Assembly (NCBI GenBank): GCA_025766275.1
Contig: JAFKAC010000041.1
Coordinates: forward strand, 1 to 64,000
DNA length: 64,000 nucleotides
Direction of reading: 5' to 3'
From: Lactarius indigo
Taxonomy: Eukaryota > Basidiomycota > Agaricomycetes > Russulales > Russulaceae
Shown: positions 1 to 8,862 of the stretch, piece by piece
Numbering within the stretch: position 1 is the first letter of the stretch
Layout: every line of letters begins with the position of its first letter
Notes under the pieces: model-generated
Database searches by the model: none
What the model saw: the letters and a program-made list of their open reading frames with translations, nothing else
Told to the model about the DNA's origin: nothing
Translations under genes and position numbers: made by a program

Positions 1-1683
1 GGTGGGTTCGGCACCAAGACATACGGCACGAGTTTCTTCCTCTTCGATGACACGTGCCGACGGAGAGCGGGGGCTATGGAAGGGGAGTGGTCGTCGATGG
101 GAACAGGAGAGTCGGCAGCAGGGGTAGGGGGAATGGGAGTGGTGGCGGCAGGGGGAATGGCGGCGGCAGTGGTAGGAGGAACGGCGGCAACAGTGGAAGG
201 GGCGGCGGTGGCAGAGATAATGGGAATGGAAGCGGGAGTAGGGACAGAGGGCTCGGCAGCTGCGTCAACAGCAGGGAACAGCTCTGCAGAGGGTGGGACA
301 GGCGACTCAGCTGCAGATGGTGAAACTGAAGCTGCCGAGCGAGAATGGCCATGAGATGACCCGCTGTCCAGCTTCATCCTCCCAACCATCCTCGAGGCCA
401 ACGCTACCGAGTTTGAACCCACCCTGACCCCGCGCCTCGGCTGCTTCCCCTTGAGCTGCTCGAGGCGGAACTTGAAGACCTGCTTGGCCGTCAGCGTCCG
501 CCAATCTGCCTTGCCTGTCTTCGCGTTGATGGGCATCAGACTGCATTGCTGCTTCTTCTCCTTGCAGCGAATGCAAGGCCCTGTCGGCCTTGTCTGGCAG
601 TCGACCCCTGCACGGGCGCATCGAGAGCACTATTTACATTTCCTTTAGCTGCGAATAATGAAAAGATAACGAATACGCACCTCGAACTTATACCCCTCAT
701 CCTCGTTTTCTCCCTCACCCTCTTCACCCTTGCCGTCGTCGTCTTCATCGTTGTCGTTGTCGTCGATCTCGTCCTCCTCGTCCTCCTCATCGTCCTCCTC
801 GATCTCGTCTTCCTCCTCGATCTCATCCTCTTCTTCATAGCCATTGTCACTGGAGCTGTCGCTCTTGCTGTCGTCTTCCTCACTCTCAAACTCGTCCTTG
901 TCATTGAGCGCGGGCATACGGTGCTGCCGCGAGGGCCCCACATGGCGCTTCTTGGCCTTGTTGCCTGAAGGCGAAGGCCGCTTACGCTTCCTTGAATCGG
1001 CCACGGCAGCAGCTTCGGCAGCCTTTTCGCGCTGCCTTCGGTTGCGGGTGGCCCTTAGCAACTGTTGGAGGAAGTCAGAATGATCAGCGGAATAGAGATA
1101 TAATTACTCACCTTCTGCGACCCATCCACCTGCATTGCCGCATAGTCGGCAGGTGGATCCGGCAGGATGAGCTTCACCCTCGGCAGGTGATGTGGGACCG
1201 TCTTTGGTGGTGGTCCCACATTTCGAGACTTGGCAACTGTGGGGAGACATTGAGAAAACAAATGAGACAGTTTGTAATGACTCACCAAGGGTTTCCCACC
1301 AGCGACCCTCGCTCGGCAACAAGTCCGAGATGTCCTGGGGGAACTTGGCCCCAGGTTGGTAATACTTATGCCTCTTAAGGCTGGGGTTTGTCCTGGTGAT
1401 CTCTGAAAGATCACCATCAGCGTCTAATACGATGTAGAGCGCCGCTAGTGTGGGATGCAGTGCTGGTGCCTCCCCCGAATTGTCCTTCTTGACCTGCCGA
1501 AAAACTTTTGTTGCCTTGGCCTAACTCAAATGGGGATGAGATCAAATGGAAACCTAAACAAGGACTTACCTTCTCCTTCTCAAGGTGGCATTTCCATTCT
1601 GCCCTGTCAGTTATGTCTCGGACTGAGACATAAGCAGCAACGGCAGCTTCGATCACTGATGCGACGGAAAGAAGAGATGTCAT
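1..1683 (-). CDS. Zn2Cys6-cluster protein, five visible exons, C-terminus outside window
   Basis: Spliced model on the minus strand: exons 1683-1570, 1493-1286, 1236-1112, 1061-681 and 629-1, with GT-AG introns of 76, 49, 50 and 51 bp whose phases all agree. The ATG is at 1681-1683. About 485 residues are visible and the frame is still open at the window edge. Around residues 215-260 there is a basic patch (KRKRPSP), then a long Asp/Glu-rich stretch. Directly after the last intron (from about residue 277) come six cysteines spaced C-x2-C-x6-C-x7-C-x2-C-x6-C, which fits the fungal Zn2Cys6 binuclear-cluster pattern. An Ala/Pro/Thr-rich tail follows. Family knowledge: such clusters bind DNA in fungal transcription factors, usually at the N-terminus; here the cluster is in the middle. 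A nuclear DNA-binding role is inferred. The specific family is not recognised. It diverges from the next gene across 241 bp. Confidence 0.75.
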
Positions 1684-1924
1684 GGTGTTGAAGTAAAAAA
1701 AAGAATGTGTTCAGCGGTGTCAATTGCCACGTCGGTTGAGGTTGTGCTAGTGACGGGTGGTGCCGCTGCCGAGCTGCCGAAATATCCATTCACAACCTGA
1801 CTCAGCAGAACATGGATTCTTCTTTGCATAATAAGTAATCGAGATATTGCCGACTCATTCGACTTATCGCTACATCATCAGACCACTCCACGCAGACCAT
1901 TTCCACTCAGAAAATTCTACTTTC

Positions 1925-3276
1925 ATGTCTCAATCTCGCTCTCCCCTTTCGATATTGGTCAGCACTCAACAGCTCAGGATCATTGAAGATTCGCTTCTAT
2001 CTGCCGAAGGTCAAGACGATTATGGCATGGGTGGGGAGTCATCCCCAGAAAGTAAACACAGCTTTGGGATGGATGGATCGCCGTCTCCGGTAGCTCAGGA
2101 TGACTTTGGAATGGGCAGGTCTCCATCCCCAGTAGCTCAGGACGACTTTGGAATGGGTGGATCTCCATCCCCTACAGTTCCAGCTGACTTTGGGATGGAT
2201 TCGCCTCCACCTACTCTGCCAACTCGGTCCATCGGCAGCCTCAAGGCAGCACGTGGTAAGTGTCGTTTTCACTGATTTCCATTCACCCCTAACTCTGCAT
2301 GTACAGTTTGGGAATGGGGCAAGCATGCCCCACCTTCCAGTGCCTCTGAGATGCCAAAAGGTCATGACGTCACCAACTCAGAAGCTCCTCAGGAGGTGGG
2401 AGATGGGGGCAGTTTTGGTATGGATGGGCCACCCTCACCAACAGCTCAAGACGACTTTGGGATGGACTTGGCCCTACCTGCCGAGGTTAGAGAGTGTGTA
2501 GGAAACCCTTTGGCAGCGTGTGGTGAGTACCAGATGGACTTGGCCCTACCTGCTGAGGTTGGAGAGAGTGTAGGAATCTCGTCGGCAGCACACAGTGAGT
2601 ACCATTTTGACTGATTATAAAATATGTCTTACTCTGCATATACAGACCATGAGGTCGAAGATCTGGACAGTTTTGGTATGGATGGGCCACCCTCGCCAAT
2701 GGCTCAAGACGACTTTGGGATGGACTCGCCAGTCTCGCCTGGGGCCCGTGCTCAGGGGACAACCCGTGCACCATTGCGACAGGATGGGATGCCGAATGAA
2801 GACATTAGGGCAGACTTGGCCCTGCCTACCGAGGCTGGAGAGCGCGTTGGAATCCATTCGGTAGCACACAGTGAGTACCAGTTTGACTGATTATGAAGCA
2901 TACCTTGCTCACCGTATACAGTCAGAACTTTCGGTGGGAATGACCTATCTCCCTCCAACTCACAGGTGCCGGTAGGTCATGGTGATGAAAGTGTGGAGGT
3001 GCTTCATGTGCAAGTACAGCATCCTCCCGAGCAGGTACTGGTACGCTGGATATTCCGCTACCGATTTTTGCAACACTGACCATCTATTCTGCTTTACAAC
3101 AGCAAGAAGAGTTTGATCTCAGCACCAGGGCCGCCATCTTACGTGCTGAAGGGTCAAGGAATCGTCGAATCCATGCCCAGGTATGGAATATCTATCAGCA
3201 GGAGAAAGAAATGAGTGAGGTAATAGATGAAATAATCGAGGAGTTGGACAATACTGAGGTGCAGAACCTCGTGTAG
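1925..3276 (+). CDS. Repeat-rich hypothetical protein, five exons, not recognised
   Basis: Spliced model: exons 1925-2255, 2307-2594, 2646-2870, 2922-3034 and 3103-3276, giving 376 codons plus TAG. The first three introns are each 51 bp; the last (68 bp, donor GTACTG) is less typical. The protein is built from degenerate repeats of the form FGMDGPPSPxAQDDFGMD, joined to a second repeat (LALPxEVGExVG). The C-terminal 60 residues differ: charged, probably helical, ending in acidic residues. No signal peptide, membrane segment or catalytic motif is visible. Exon 3 looks like a copy of exon 2, and introns 1-3 resemble one another, so the gene seems to have grown by exon-plus-intron duplication. 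It could be a low-complexity nuclear or regulatory protein; no function is claimed. It shares a 241-bp divergent upstream region with the Zn2Cys6 gene. Confidence 0.65.
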
Positions 3277-3359
3277 TATATCGAGTGTTATATAGTCCAA
3301 ATGTTAAAGCTTCTGATCGGAAAACATATGAGTGCGCTCAGAATAGCTTGCCGGCCAAG

Positions 3360-5470
3360 AACGCAGGGAATGATAGGCTGCCGATGGACAACAATGAGTA
3401 TCACTGGGATCATTCAGGCAGTACATGTCAAGGCAAATATGCCAGTGCTTCCCATAGAATTCTGGGCCCATTCAGGACCATCGGCAGCACTCTGGAGGGA
3501 AGGGCTCAGGCCATTAAAGGCAATCTATGGTGGCCCTTAAAAGGATTCTTAGCCCATTCAAAGCTATCAGCAACACATTTCAGGACTGACCATGGGTGGC
3601 TGGGCCTATTGAAGGTTGTTGGCTGCGCATCACAGGAACATGCCTGGGCCCAGCCAACATAGTCAGCAGTCTTGTTCCGAAGTGATATACTACCGATTAG
3701 ATTGAATTGGCCCAGAGTTGCTCTTAAGAAATGCTGCCGATGGTCTCAAATGGGCCTAATATGGTTTGTCAGTGATGCTAGGCCTGTCGGTAGCATCCCT
3801 CGTAAACAACATGGGGTCCATTCAAGACCATCGGTGCTTTCCCTCATAACTTGTCATGAGCAACATTGAGTTGATCAGGGATGTCATCAAGGGGCAATGC
3901 TGGGCCCATTTGAGCCCATCGGCAGCATGTCTCACAAGCAATGCTGGGCCCATCTAAGCCTGTTGACAGTATATCTCGCTAGCAATTTTGAGCCCATTCA
4001 AGGCAATCGGTAGTGACACTCAGGAATGACACTGGGTCGATGGGGTACCATCGGCAGCACGAATCATTTGCAACACTCGGCCATTCAAGGTAATCGGTAG
4101 TATTACTGACGAACAACACTGGGCCCATTTGAGACCATCGGCAGCATGTCTTGTGATTGACACCGGGTCTATTCAATACAATCAGCAATTTCACCAAGGA
4201 TCAATGCTGGGCCCATTTGAGACCATCGGCAGCATTTATTAAGAGCAACGCTGGGCCCATTCAAGGGAATCGGTAGTGTCACTTAGGAAATTACCAGGCC
4301 CATTTGAGACCATCAGCAGCATATCTTATGATTGACACTGGGCCCATTCAATAAAATCGTCAATATCACCAAGGATCAATTCTGGGCCCATTTGAGGCCA
4401 TCGACAGCATTTATTGAGACCAACGCTGGGCCTCTTCAAAGCAATCGGTAGTGTCGCTCAGGAAAACACTGGGCCCATTTGAGACCATCGGCAGCATATC
4501 TTATGATTGACACTGGGCCCATTCAATGCAATTGTCAATTTCACCAAGGATCAATTCTGGGCCCATTTGAGGCCATCGACAGCATTTATTGAGACCAACG
4601 CTGGGCCTATTCAAAGCAATCGGTAGTGTCGCTCAGGAAAACACTGGGCCCATTTGATACCATCGGTACCATATCTTATGATTGACACTGGGCCCATTCA
4701 ATGCAATCGGCAATTTCGCCAAGTATCAATGCTAGGCCCATTTGAGGCCATCGGCAGCATTTATCGAGAGGAACGCCGGGCCTATTCAAAGCAATCGGTA
4801 GTGTCACTCAGGAAAACACTGGGCCCATTTGAGACCATCGGCAGCATATCTTATGATTGGCACTGGGCCCAGTCAAGGAAATCGGTAGCATCACTTAGGA
4901 AAACACCGGGCCCATTTGAGACCATCGGCAGCATTTATTAAGAGCAACGCTGGGCCCATTCAAGGAAATCGGTAGTGTCACTTAGGATAATATCAGGCCC
5001 ATTTGAGACCATCGGCAGCATATCTTATGATTGGCACTGGGCCCATTCGATACAATTATCAATTTCACCAAGGATCAATTCTGGGCCCATTTGATCCTAT
5101 CGGCAGCATGTCCAAGGAGCCATTATGGGCCCGTTCAAGGCATTCGGTAGCATTGCAGGGGAATAGTACCGGGCCCATTTGAGACTGTCGGCGGCGTGTC
5201 TCAGGGGCAGCACTGGGCCTATTCAAGGAATTCGGTAGTATCACTTAGGAATAACATTGGGCCCATTTGAGACTATCGGCAGCACCTGTGAAGTGTTTTC
5301 TGTGTAGTGGGCCCATCTCTTTATCATGGTAAGGTATCTCCAGCTGATGTCACTGGCCCCATCCGAACAATTCGGCAGCTCTATTTAATAGGCCCATTCG
5401 TGATTTACGTCTGCCTTTACTATGTAGGCCCACATGGGTTTCACCGATGTATTAGGGTCATTTGCACATG
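3360..5470. repeat. 44-bp-period minisatellite with GGGCCC core (block 1)
   Basis: GGGCCC or one-mismatch forms recur every 44 bp: for example 3902, 3946, 3990, 4034, 4077, 4121, 4165, 4209 and 4253. Two unit types alternate, one containing TTTGAGACCATCGGCAGC and one containing TTCAATGCAATCGGTAG, so the higher-order period is 88 bp. The left part (3360-3900) is more degenerate. No plausible gene lies within it; short ORFs are by-products of the repeat. The same repeat recurs at 57.5-60.2 kb. The right end passes into the truncated element A near 5470-5511. Confidence 0.85.
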
Positions 5471-6364
5471 GGGTTTTACGAATGTATCGTTAATTATTTG
5501 CGTCATTATGTGCTCCCTACACCACGCCCCCCCCTTCCTTCCCACGCAACAACCACCCCTCGTGCCTCTCCTTCGTTACCTGTTGATACTCCTCCGCGCC
5601 CTCCTTCTCCCTCGCCTCCTCCAGTTGCCTCGCGCCCCCCCACCCCTGACTCCCCTATTAACTACGAGAGGGTAGCTGAACAAGCCCCTCCTGCCCCTCA
5701 CCCCAACCAGGAGAACTTTCCTCCTGCTGCTGCCACCGCCTATCAAGCCCCCCCTTGCCTCCTCCACCAAGGAGAGCATCCCCATCTTTACATCGCTGTC
5801 ATCACTCCTCAGGGAGAATCTTGGCGGCCCGCCTCTACTACACTTCGGGAACTGATCACCAGAGTTCCCCTCGCTACCACCCTTGCCAATTACCCCCCAG
5901 TGTTTCCCTCAGTCACCCCCTTTCGTCTCCTTTCCCCTCACGTCTACACCCTTTTCCCTCGCATCGTTGATCCCACTCAACACCCCAACTTCCCCCCTCT
6001 CTACATCTGTTCCAGGGCCGTCTACGACCTTCCCTCTCCGGACACCCCTTTTGGAACAATTCGCTACGACTTCAGGGAGGGCCTGCGGCGTGCTTTTGCC
6101 TCCCTTACTAACATCCATAGGGCCGGGTATATTGATTCCCTAGTTACCCTAGAGATTCAAGACTTCTTGGACGGGAGAATCGTGACCAGTTACGGACATC
6201 TTCGTTTTGCTATCGACGGACAAATCTACGCTTACCACCAAGCCTACTTTTTTGAGGACTTAGTTCGCGCCTCCCCCCATTTACTTGCTTACTGTCTTAC
6301 CCCTCGTATCCCTGCCGATCCTTTCTCCTTCATTACTACCTTCCCCGATTCCCAACCCCTCTAG
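5468..6364 (+). CDS. Element A ORF1, proline-rich, methionine-free after its start, function unknown
   Basis: An open frame of 298 codons ending in TAG. The only in-frame ATG (5468) lies in the adjoining minisatellite, so the original start was probably lost with the 5' end of the element. From 5511 to the stop there is no ATG in any sense frame. The first 100 residues are Pro/Ser/Thr-rich. The rest is more globular, with motifs such as GRIVTSYGHLRFAIDGQIYAYHQ and a Phe/Tyr-rich C-terminus. No known domain is recognised. It shares a reading frame with ORF2, but several stops and two hairpins lie between. It is either an extra protein of the element or the N-terminal part of a very long pre-Gag region. 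Confidence 0.5.
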   Translation: MGFYECIVNYLRHYVLPTPRPPLPSHATTTPRASPSLPVDTPPRPPSPSPPPVASRPPTPDSPINYERVAEQAPPAPHPNQENFPPAAATAYQAPPCLLHQGEHPHLYIAVITPQGESWRPASTTLRELITRVPLATTLANYPPVFPSVTPFRLLSPHVYTLFPRIVDPTQHPNFPPLYICSRAVYDLPSPDTPFGTIRYDFREGLRRAFASLTNIHRAGYIDSLVTLEIQDFLDGRIVTSYGHLRFAIDGQIYAYHQAYFFEDLVRASPHLLAYCLTPRIPADPFSFITTFPDSQPL

Positions 6365-6417
6365 AAGTCAGCAAGGGGGACGTACCTTTCTTTTGAAAAA
6401 TAAACTTGCCTTGATAA

Positions 6418-6500
6418 CTTAAAACGAGTGTTTTAAGCCTCAACGCAATAAGTAAGTAAACACTACTATCTAGGAAGGTCTTAAACCGAGTGGTTTTAAG
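6418..6500 (+). other. Paired GAGT-loop hairpins between ORF1 and ORF2
   Basis: Two similar inverted repeats lie in the 135-nt gap. The first is CTTAAAAC (6418-6425), loop GAGT, GTTTTAAG (6430-6437). The second is CTTAAACC (6480-6487), loop GAGT, GGTTTTAAG (6492-6500). The second ends exactly where the ORF2 frame opens, just after an in-frame TAA. Repetition of the same stem and loop suggests a selected RNA structure, possibly for reinitiation or ribosome handling; that role is inference. Confidence 0.45.
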
Positions 6501-7534
6501 TGCCCCCAGAACAACTAACAGAAGCTCAGAGGCTAGTGCTAGCCCAAGCCAACTTCGAATCCCACAGACGACGACAACTTGAACGATACTACCCTTCTAC
6601 TGCCCTTGTTGACTTATCAGCTGTAAACAACGCCGACTCCTGGACCGACCCCCCCACTGCCCTTAACAAGTTCCACTATAGTTTCGACTACGGAAGAATA
6701 CTAAGTGAAGAAGGCTACGAAACTCTTATCGACTGTCTCCCTATCCTAGTAGACGACGCCCACGAACAACTCCTTTACTGGCACCTTTCAGGTGCCGTCA
6801 CCACCAACAACAGGCCAGCAGATCAATACCTAGTTTGGACCAAGAGCGACTTCCTCTGGTTCATTTACATTCCCCCTCGGAGAGAACGACTTATTAGAAG
6901 CATAGAAGCAGGGCGTACCAAACGATACATCGACCGGGTTCTCCTCAACTACAGAGAACTACAAATCAACTTCAAAGAACTTCGGGTGGTTAGAGTCGGC
7001 GACTCCCCACCTCGACTCGTTATTGTCGAAGGAAAAGAATTTTCCTACATTTTCAGCACCGGAATTTGGGAAACAACACTTCCCAACCCAGACCAACCAT
7101 CAGTAAACCCACGGACATTCCTCGAACCCCCCAGAGAACCCGACGACCCAGAACTAGTAGAACTCATACAGGCCAGAGGAGGAAGAGCTTCTGAACGACC
7201 AAGGTCGATCGCTCTACTTGCTCGAATCGCAGAAGCAGGACCAGGCTTTGAACCCCTAGTTCCCTCAACCCCTGAATATTCTCCCCCACCTCCAGACGAA
7301 GTACCCTCTCCACGAGACAGTGACGTCTCTCTCCATAACGGAGACACTGACGAAGAAGGCGCAACAGTAGTGGATACTTGGAATAACCCAGTCAACACCA
7401 ACCCTTGTTGGTGTTCAAACGAAGTCTGCACTTGTGGATTTAGACCAGCTACTCCCCCTACCCCTCCTAACGTCGTATTGTGGGCCCCCGGACTTAATTA
7501 CTTACCATACCGAGGAAGCGTAGACGATTTTTAG
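6500..7534 (+). CDS. Element A ORF2, ATG-free reading frame with CxC-x4-CxC motif
   Basis: A 344-codon frame containing no ATG at all; the codon before it is TAA and the listed first codon is GTG. The N-terminal two thirds look globular and charged. An acidic, proline-rich segment follows, then a cysteine cluster C-x-C-x4-C-x-C at about residues 303-312. No family is recognised. It ends GAT TTT TAG, the same nine bases that end Gag. ORF3 lies in the -1 frame relative to it, as Pol does to Gag, and a short hairpin follows, so a -1 shift is conceivable. However, a TAA at 7570-7572 would stop the shifted frame before ORF3. Translation must rely on a non-AUG start, recoding or splicing, if it occurs. 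Confidence 0.5.
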   Translation: MPPEQLTEAQRLVLAQANFESHRRRQLERYYPSTALVDLSAVNNADSWTDPPTALNKFHYSFDYGRILSEEGYETLIDCLPILVDDAHEQLLYWHLSGAVTTNNRPADQYLVWTKSDFLWFIYIPPRRERLIRSIEAGRTKRYIDRVLLNYRELQINFKELRVVRVGDSPPRLVIVEGKEFSYIFSTGIWETTLPNPDQPSVNPRTFLEPPREPDDPELVELIQARGGRASERPRSIALLARIAEAGPGFEPLVPSTPEYSPPPPDEVPSPRDSDVSLHNGDTDEEGATVVDTWNNPVNTNPCWCSNEVCTCGFRPATPPTPPNVVLWAPGLNYLPYRGSVDDF

Positions 7535-7572
7535 AAATTTTGTCGGGACCTACTTTTGCTGAAAAGTGTTAA
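7526..7572 (+). other. T-run stop and hairpin at the end of ORF2
   Basis: GATTTTTAG at 7526-7534 ends ORF2 and matches the nine bases ending Gag (9820-9828). A 6-bp stem, ACTTTT-GCTG-AAAAGT, lies at 7551-7566. A -1 slip on TTT would read 13 codons in the ORF3 frame before TAA at 7570. This is either a decayed recoding site or coincidence. Confidence 0.3.
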
Positions 7573-8274
7573 GTCACAACTTTAAGTGAAAACCCGAGAA
7601 AATTATACCTGTTAAACATCAACCTGGAACCCATCACAAATTGGGCAGTCACCCTGGCTTCCACTCAGCGCACTACAAGAAGACGTCACCACCGTCCCCA
7701 AGTAGATACCCGCCCCCTTACATCCACAAACACTACCCCAGTAATTCCTAGGCAGGCAGCACGCGCCCAGCGACGAACCCCTAGTCAAATCCCTAGTATT
7801 AACCAATCCAGTCCAAACGAACCAGTTTTCCCTAGTATCCAAGATATCCCTAGACAACACACCACTAGTAGTGACGAAGCACAATACCTAGAAACCCAAC
7901 CCAGAGAAATTTATTGTCACCTCCCGGAAGCAATCCTTGTAACCAAAAGTTTACCCACACGAACCCCCAGAGAGCTCGACGTTTTTAAACGCCACTGTAC
8001 CCTCCTCTATCAAAACCGACACTCCAACGAAACCTTATTCTTTGCTCAACCGCTCACTAGGGCAACTGAAATCACCACCAGCCCCTTATACTTCCAAGAC
8101 TTCTTGTGGAGAAGTAAAACCATCCTAACCCATTTTGGTATTTGGGAAGAATACCATTGGATCCGCCGACAACAAAGAACCAACCACCCAGACCGTGCCA
8201 TCTTACTCCCTGCCTATAAAGTTTATTACCCTTGGAACATAGACAGTTGGACTGTCACCCGCCTGCAGAACTAG
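7573..8274 (+). CDS. Element A ORF3, ATG-free reading frame, function unknown
   Basis: A 233-codon frame with no ATG, opening after TAA (7570-7572) and closed by TAG (8272-8274). The first 90 residues are Arg/Pro/Ser/Thr-rich. The remainder looks folded, rich in Leu, Phe, Tyr and Trp, with segments such as YFQDFLWRSKTILTHFGIWEE. No known domain is recognised. It is in the same frame as ORF4 and Gag: TAG TGT ATG links it to ORF4 with only three bases between stop and start. That suggests a former or conditional continuous polypeptide, or stop-restart coupling. Confidence 0.5.
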   Translation, partial: VTTLSENPRKLYLLNINLEPITNWAVTLASTQRTTRRRHHRPQVDTRPLTSTNTTPVIPRQAARAQRRTPSQIPSINQSSPNEPVFPSIQDIPRQHTTSSDEAQYLETQPREIYCHLPEAILVTKSLPTRTPRELDVFKRHCTLLYQNRHSNETLFFAQPLTRATEITTSPLYFQDFLWRSKTILTHFGIWEEYHWIRRQQRTNHPDRAILLPAYKVYYPWNIDSWTVTRLQN

Positions 8275-8277
8275 TGT

Positions 8278-8787
8278 ATGAATACACAACGACCTCTCAC
8301 ACCAGAAGAAAAAGCCCACGTCCCAGTATACTTCTTCGACCCCTATTTTTCCCTTACCGACAACCTTTACTACGCCAAGTGGAAGGAGGAGGATATATCT
8401 AGCCCTACAGGAAAACACCCGTGGACAATAGTCGCTACCCAACACCAAATCGTTTTTCAGGACCTAAAAGAAGCCTTTCCTGGTATCGACAAAGTCAAGG
8501 ACCTAAGTTACAACTCCCTACACACCACTTTCAAAGGAAAGAGCGTCCGCTGGAACTTTGTAAACGAACAGTGGATCTACCTAAACAACAAACCAGTCCA
8601 TTTTAACACACCTAGTCAATCCGAAGATTCAGACAGCGACACGGAAGAAGTATCACAAATCCTAGACACTACTGCCAAAAAACTCTCTGGTCTACTATCC
8701 CAAGTAACCTCCCAACCCTCGACACCCCAGATTTCCCCTAGTACCTCCGGCCCTAGCCGTTTCCCTGCAACAGTTCCCCCACATTGA
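8278..8787 (+). CDS. Element A ORF4: pre-Gag domain protein, starts at the only leader ATG
   Basis: A 169-residue ORF beginning at the first ATG for about 2.77 kb. The ATG context is weak (T at -3, A at +4). It has no internal methionine and no other ATG occurs in any sense frame before the Gag start at 8863. A central segment, with Lys-Gly-Lys followed by RWNF and a Trp-Ile-Tyr strand, resembles the pre-Gag domains of the other elements (RPVEFNF...W motif), followed by an acidic, Ser/Thr/Pro-rich linker. It is in frame with Gag and separated from it by one TGA (8785-8787); CGA to TGA decay is common in this window, so the stop may be secondary. It may be a Gag N-terminal extension or a separate protein. 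Confidence 0.6.
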   Translation: MNTQRPLTPEEKAHVPVYFFDPYFSLTDNLYYAKWKEEDISSPTGKHPWTIVATQHQIVFQDLKEAFPGIDKVKDLSYNSLHTTFKGKSVRWNFVNEQWIYLNNKPVHFNTPSQSEDSDSDTEEVSQILDTTAKKLSGLLSQVTSQPSTPQISPSTSGPSRFPATVPPH

Positions 8788-8862
8788 CTCCCATCGCCAC
8801 CCCTAACCGTTCAAGCCTCTTCCTCAGCACCCCCTTTATCCGTTCCCCCTGTACCCACTGCA

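Noticed and set aside
54..354. Plus-strand Gly/Ala-rich open frames
   Set aside because: They are the antisense shadow of the Ala/Pro/Thr-rich exon of the Zn2Cys6 gene; that minus-strand frame has matching splice sites and is open to the window edge.
3360..5470. CRISPR-like array (regular palindromic repeats)
   Set aside because: Units are contiguous 44-bp tandem repeats with no unique spacers, in a eukaryotic context; a minisatellite fits.
3285..5675. ORFs within the minisatellite (for example 3285-3662, 4654-4941, 5307-5675)
   Set aside because: They follow the repeat period and have no splice, start or composition support.
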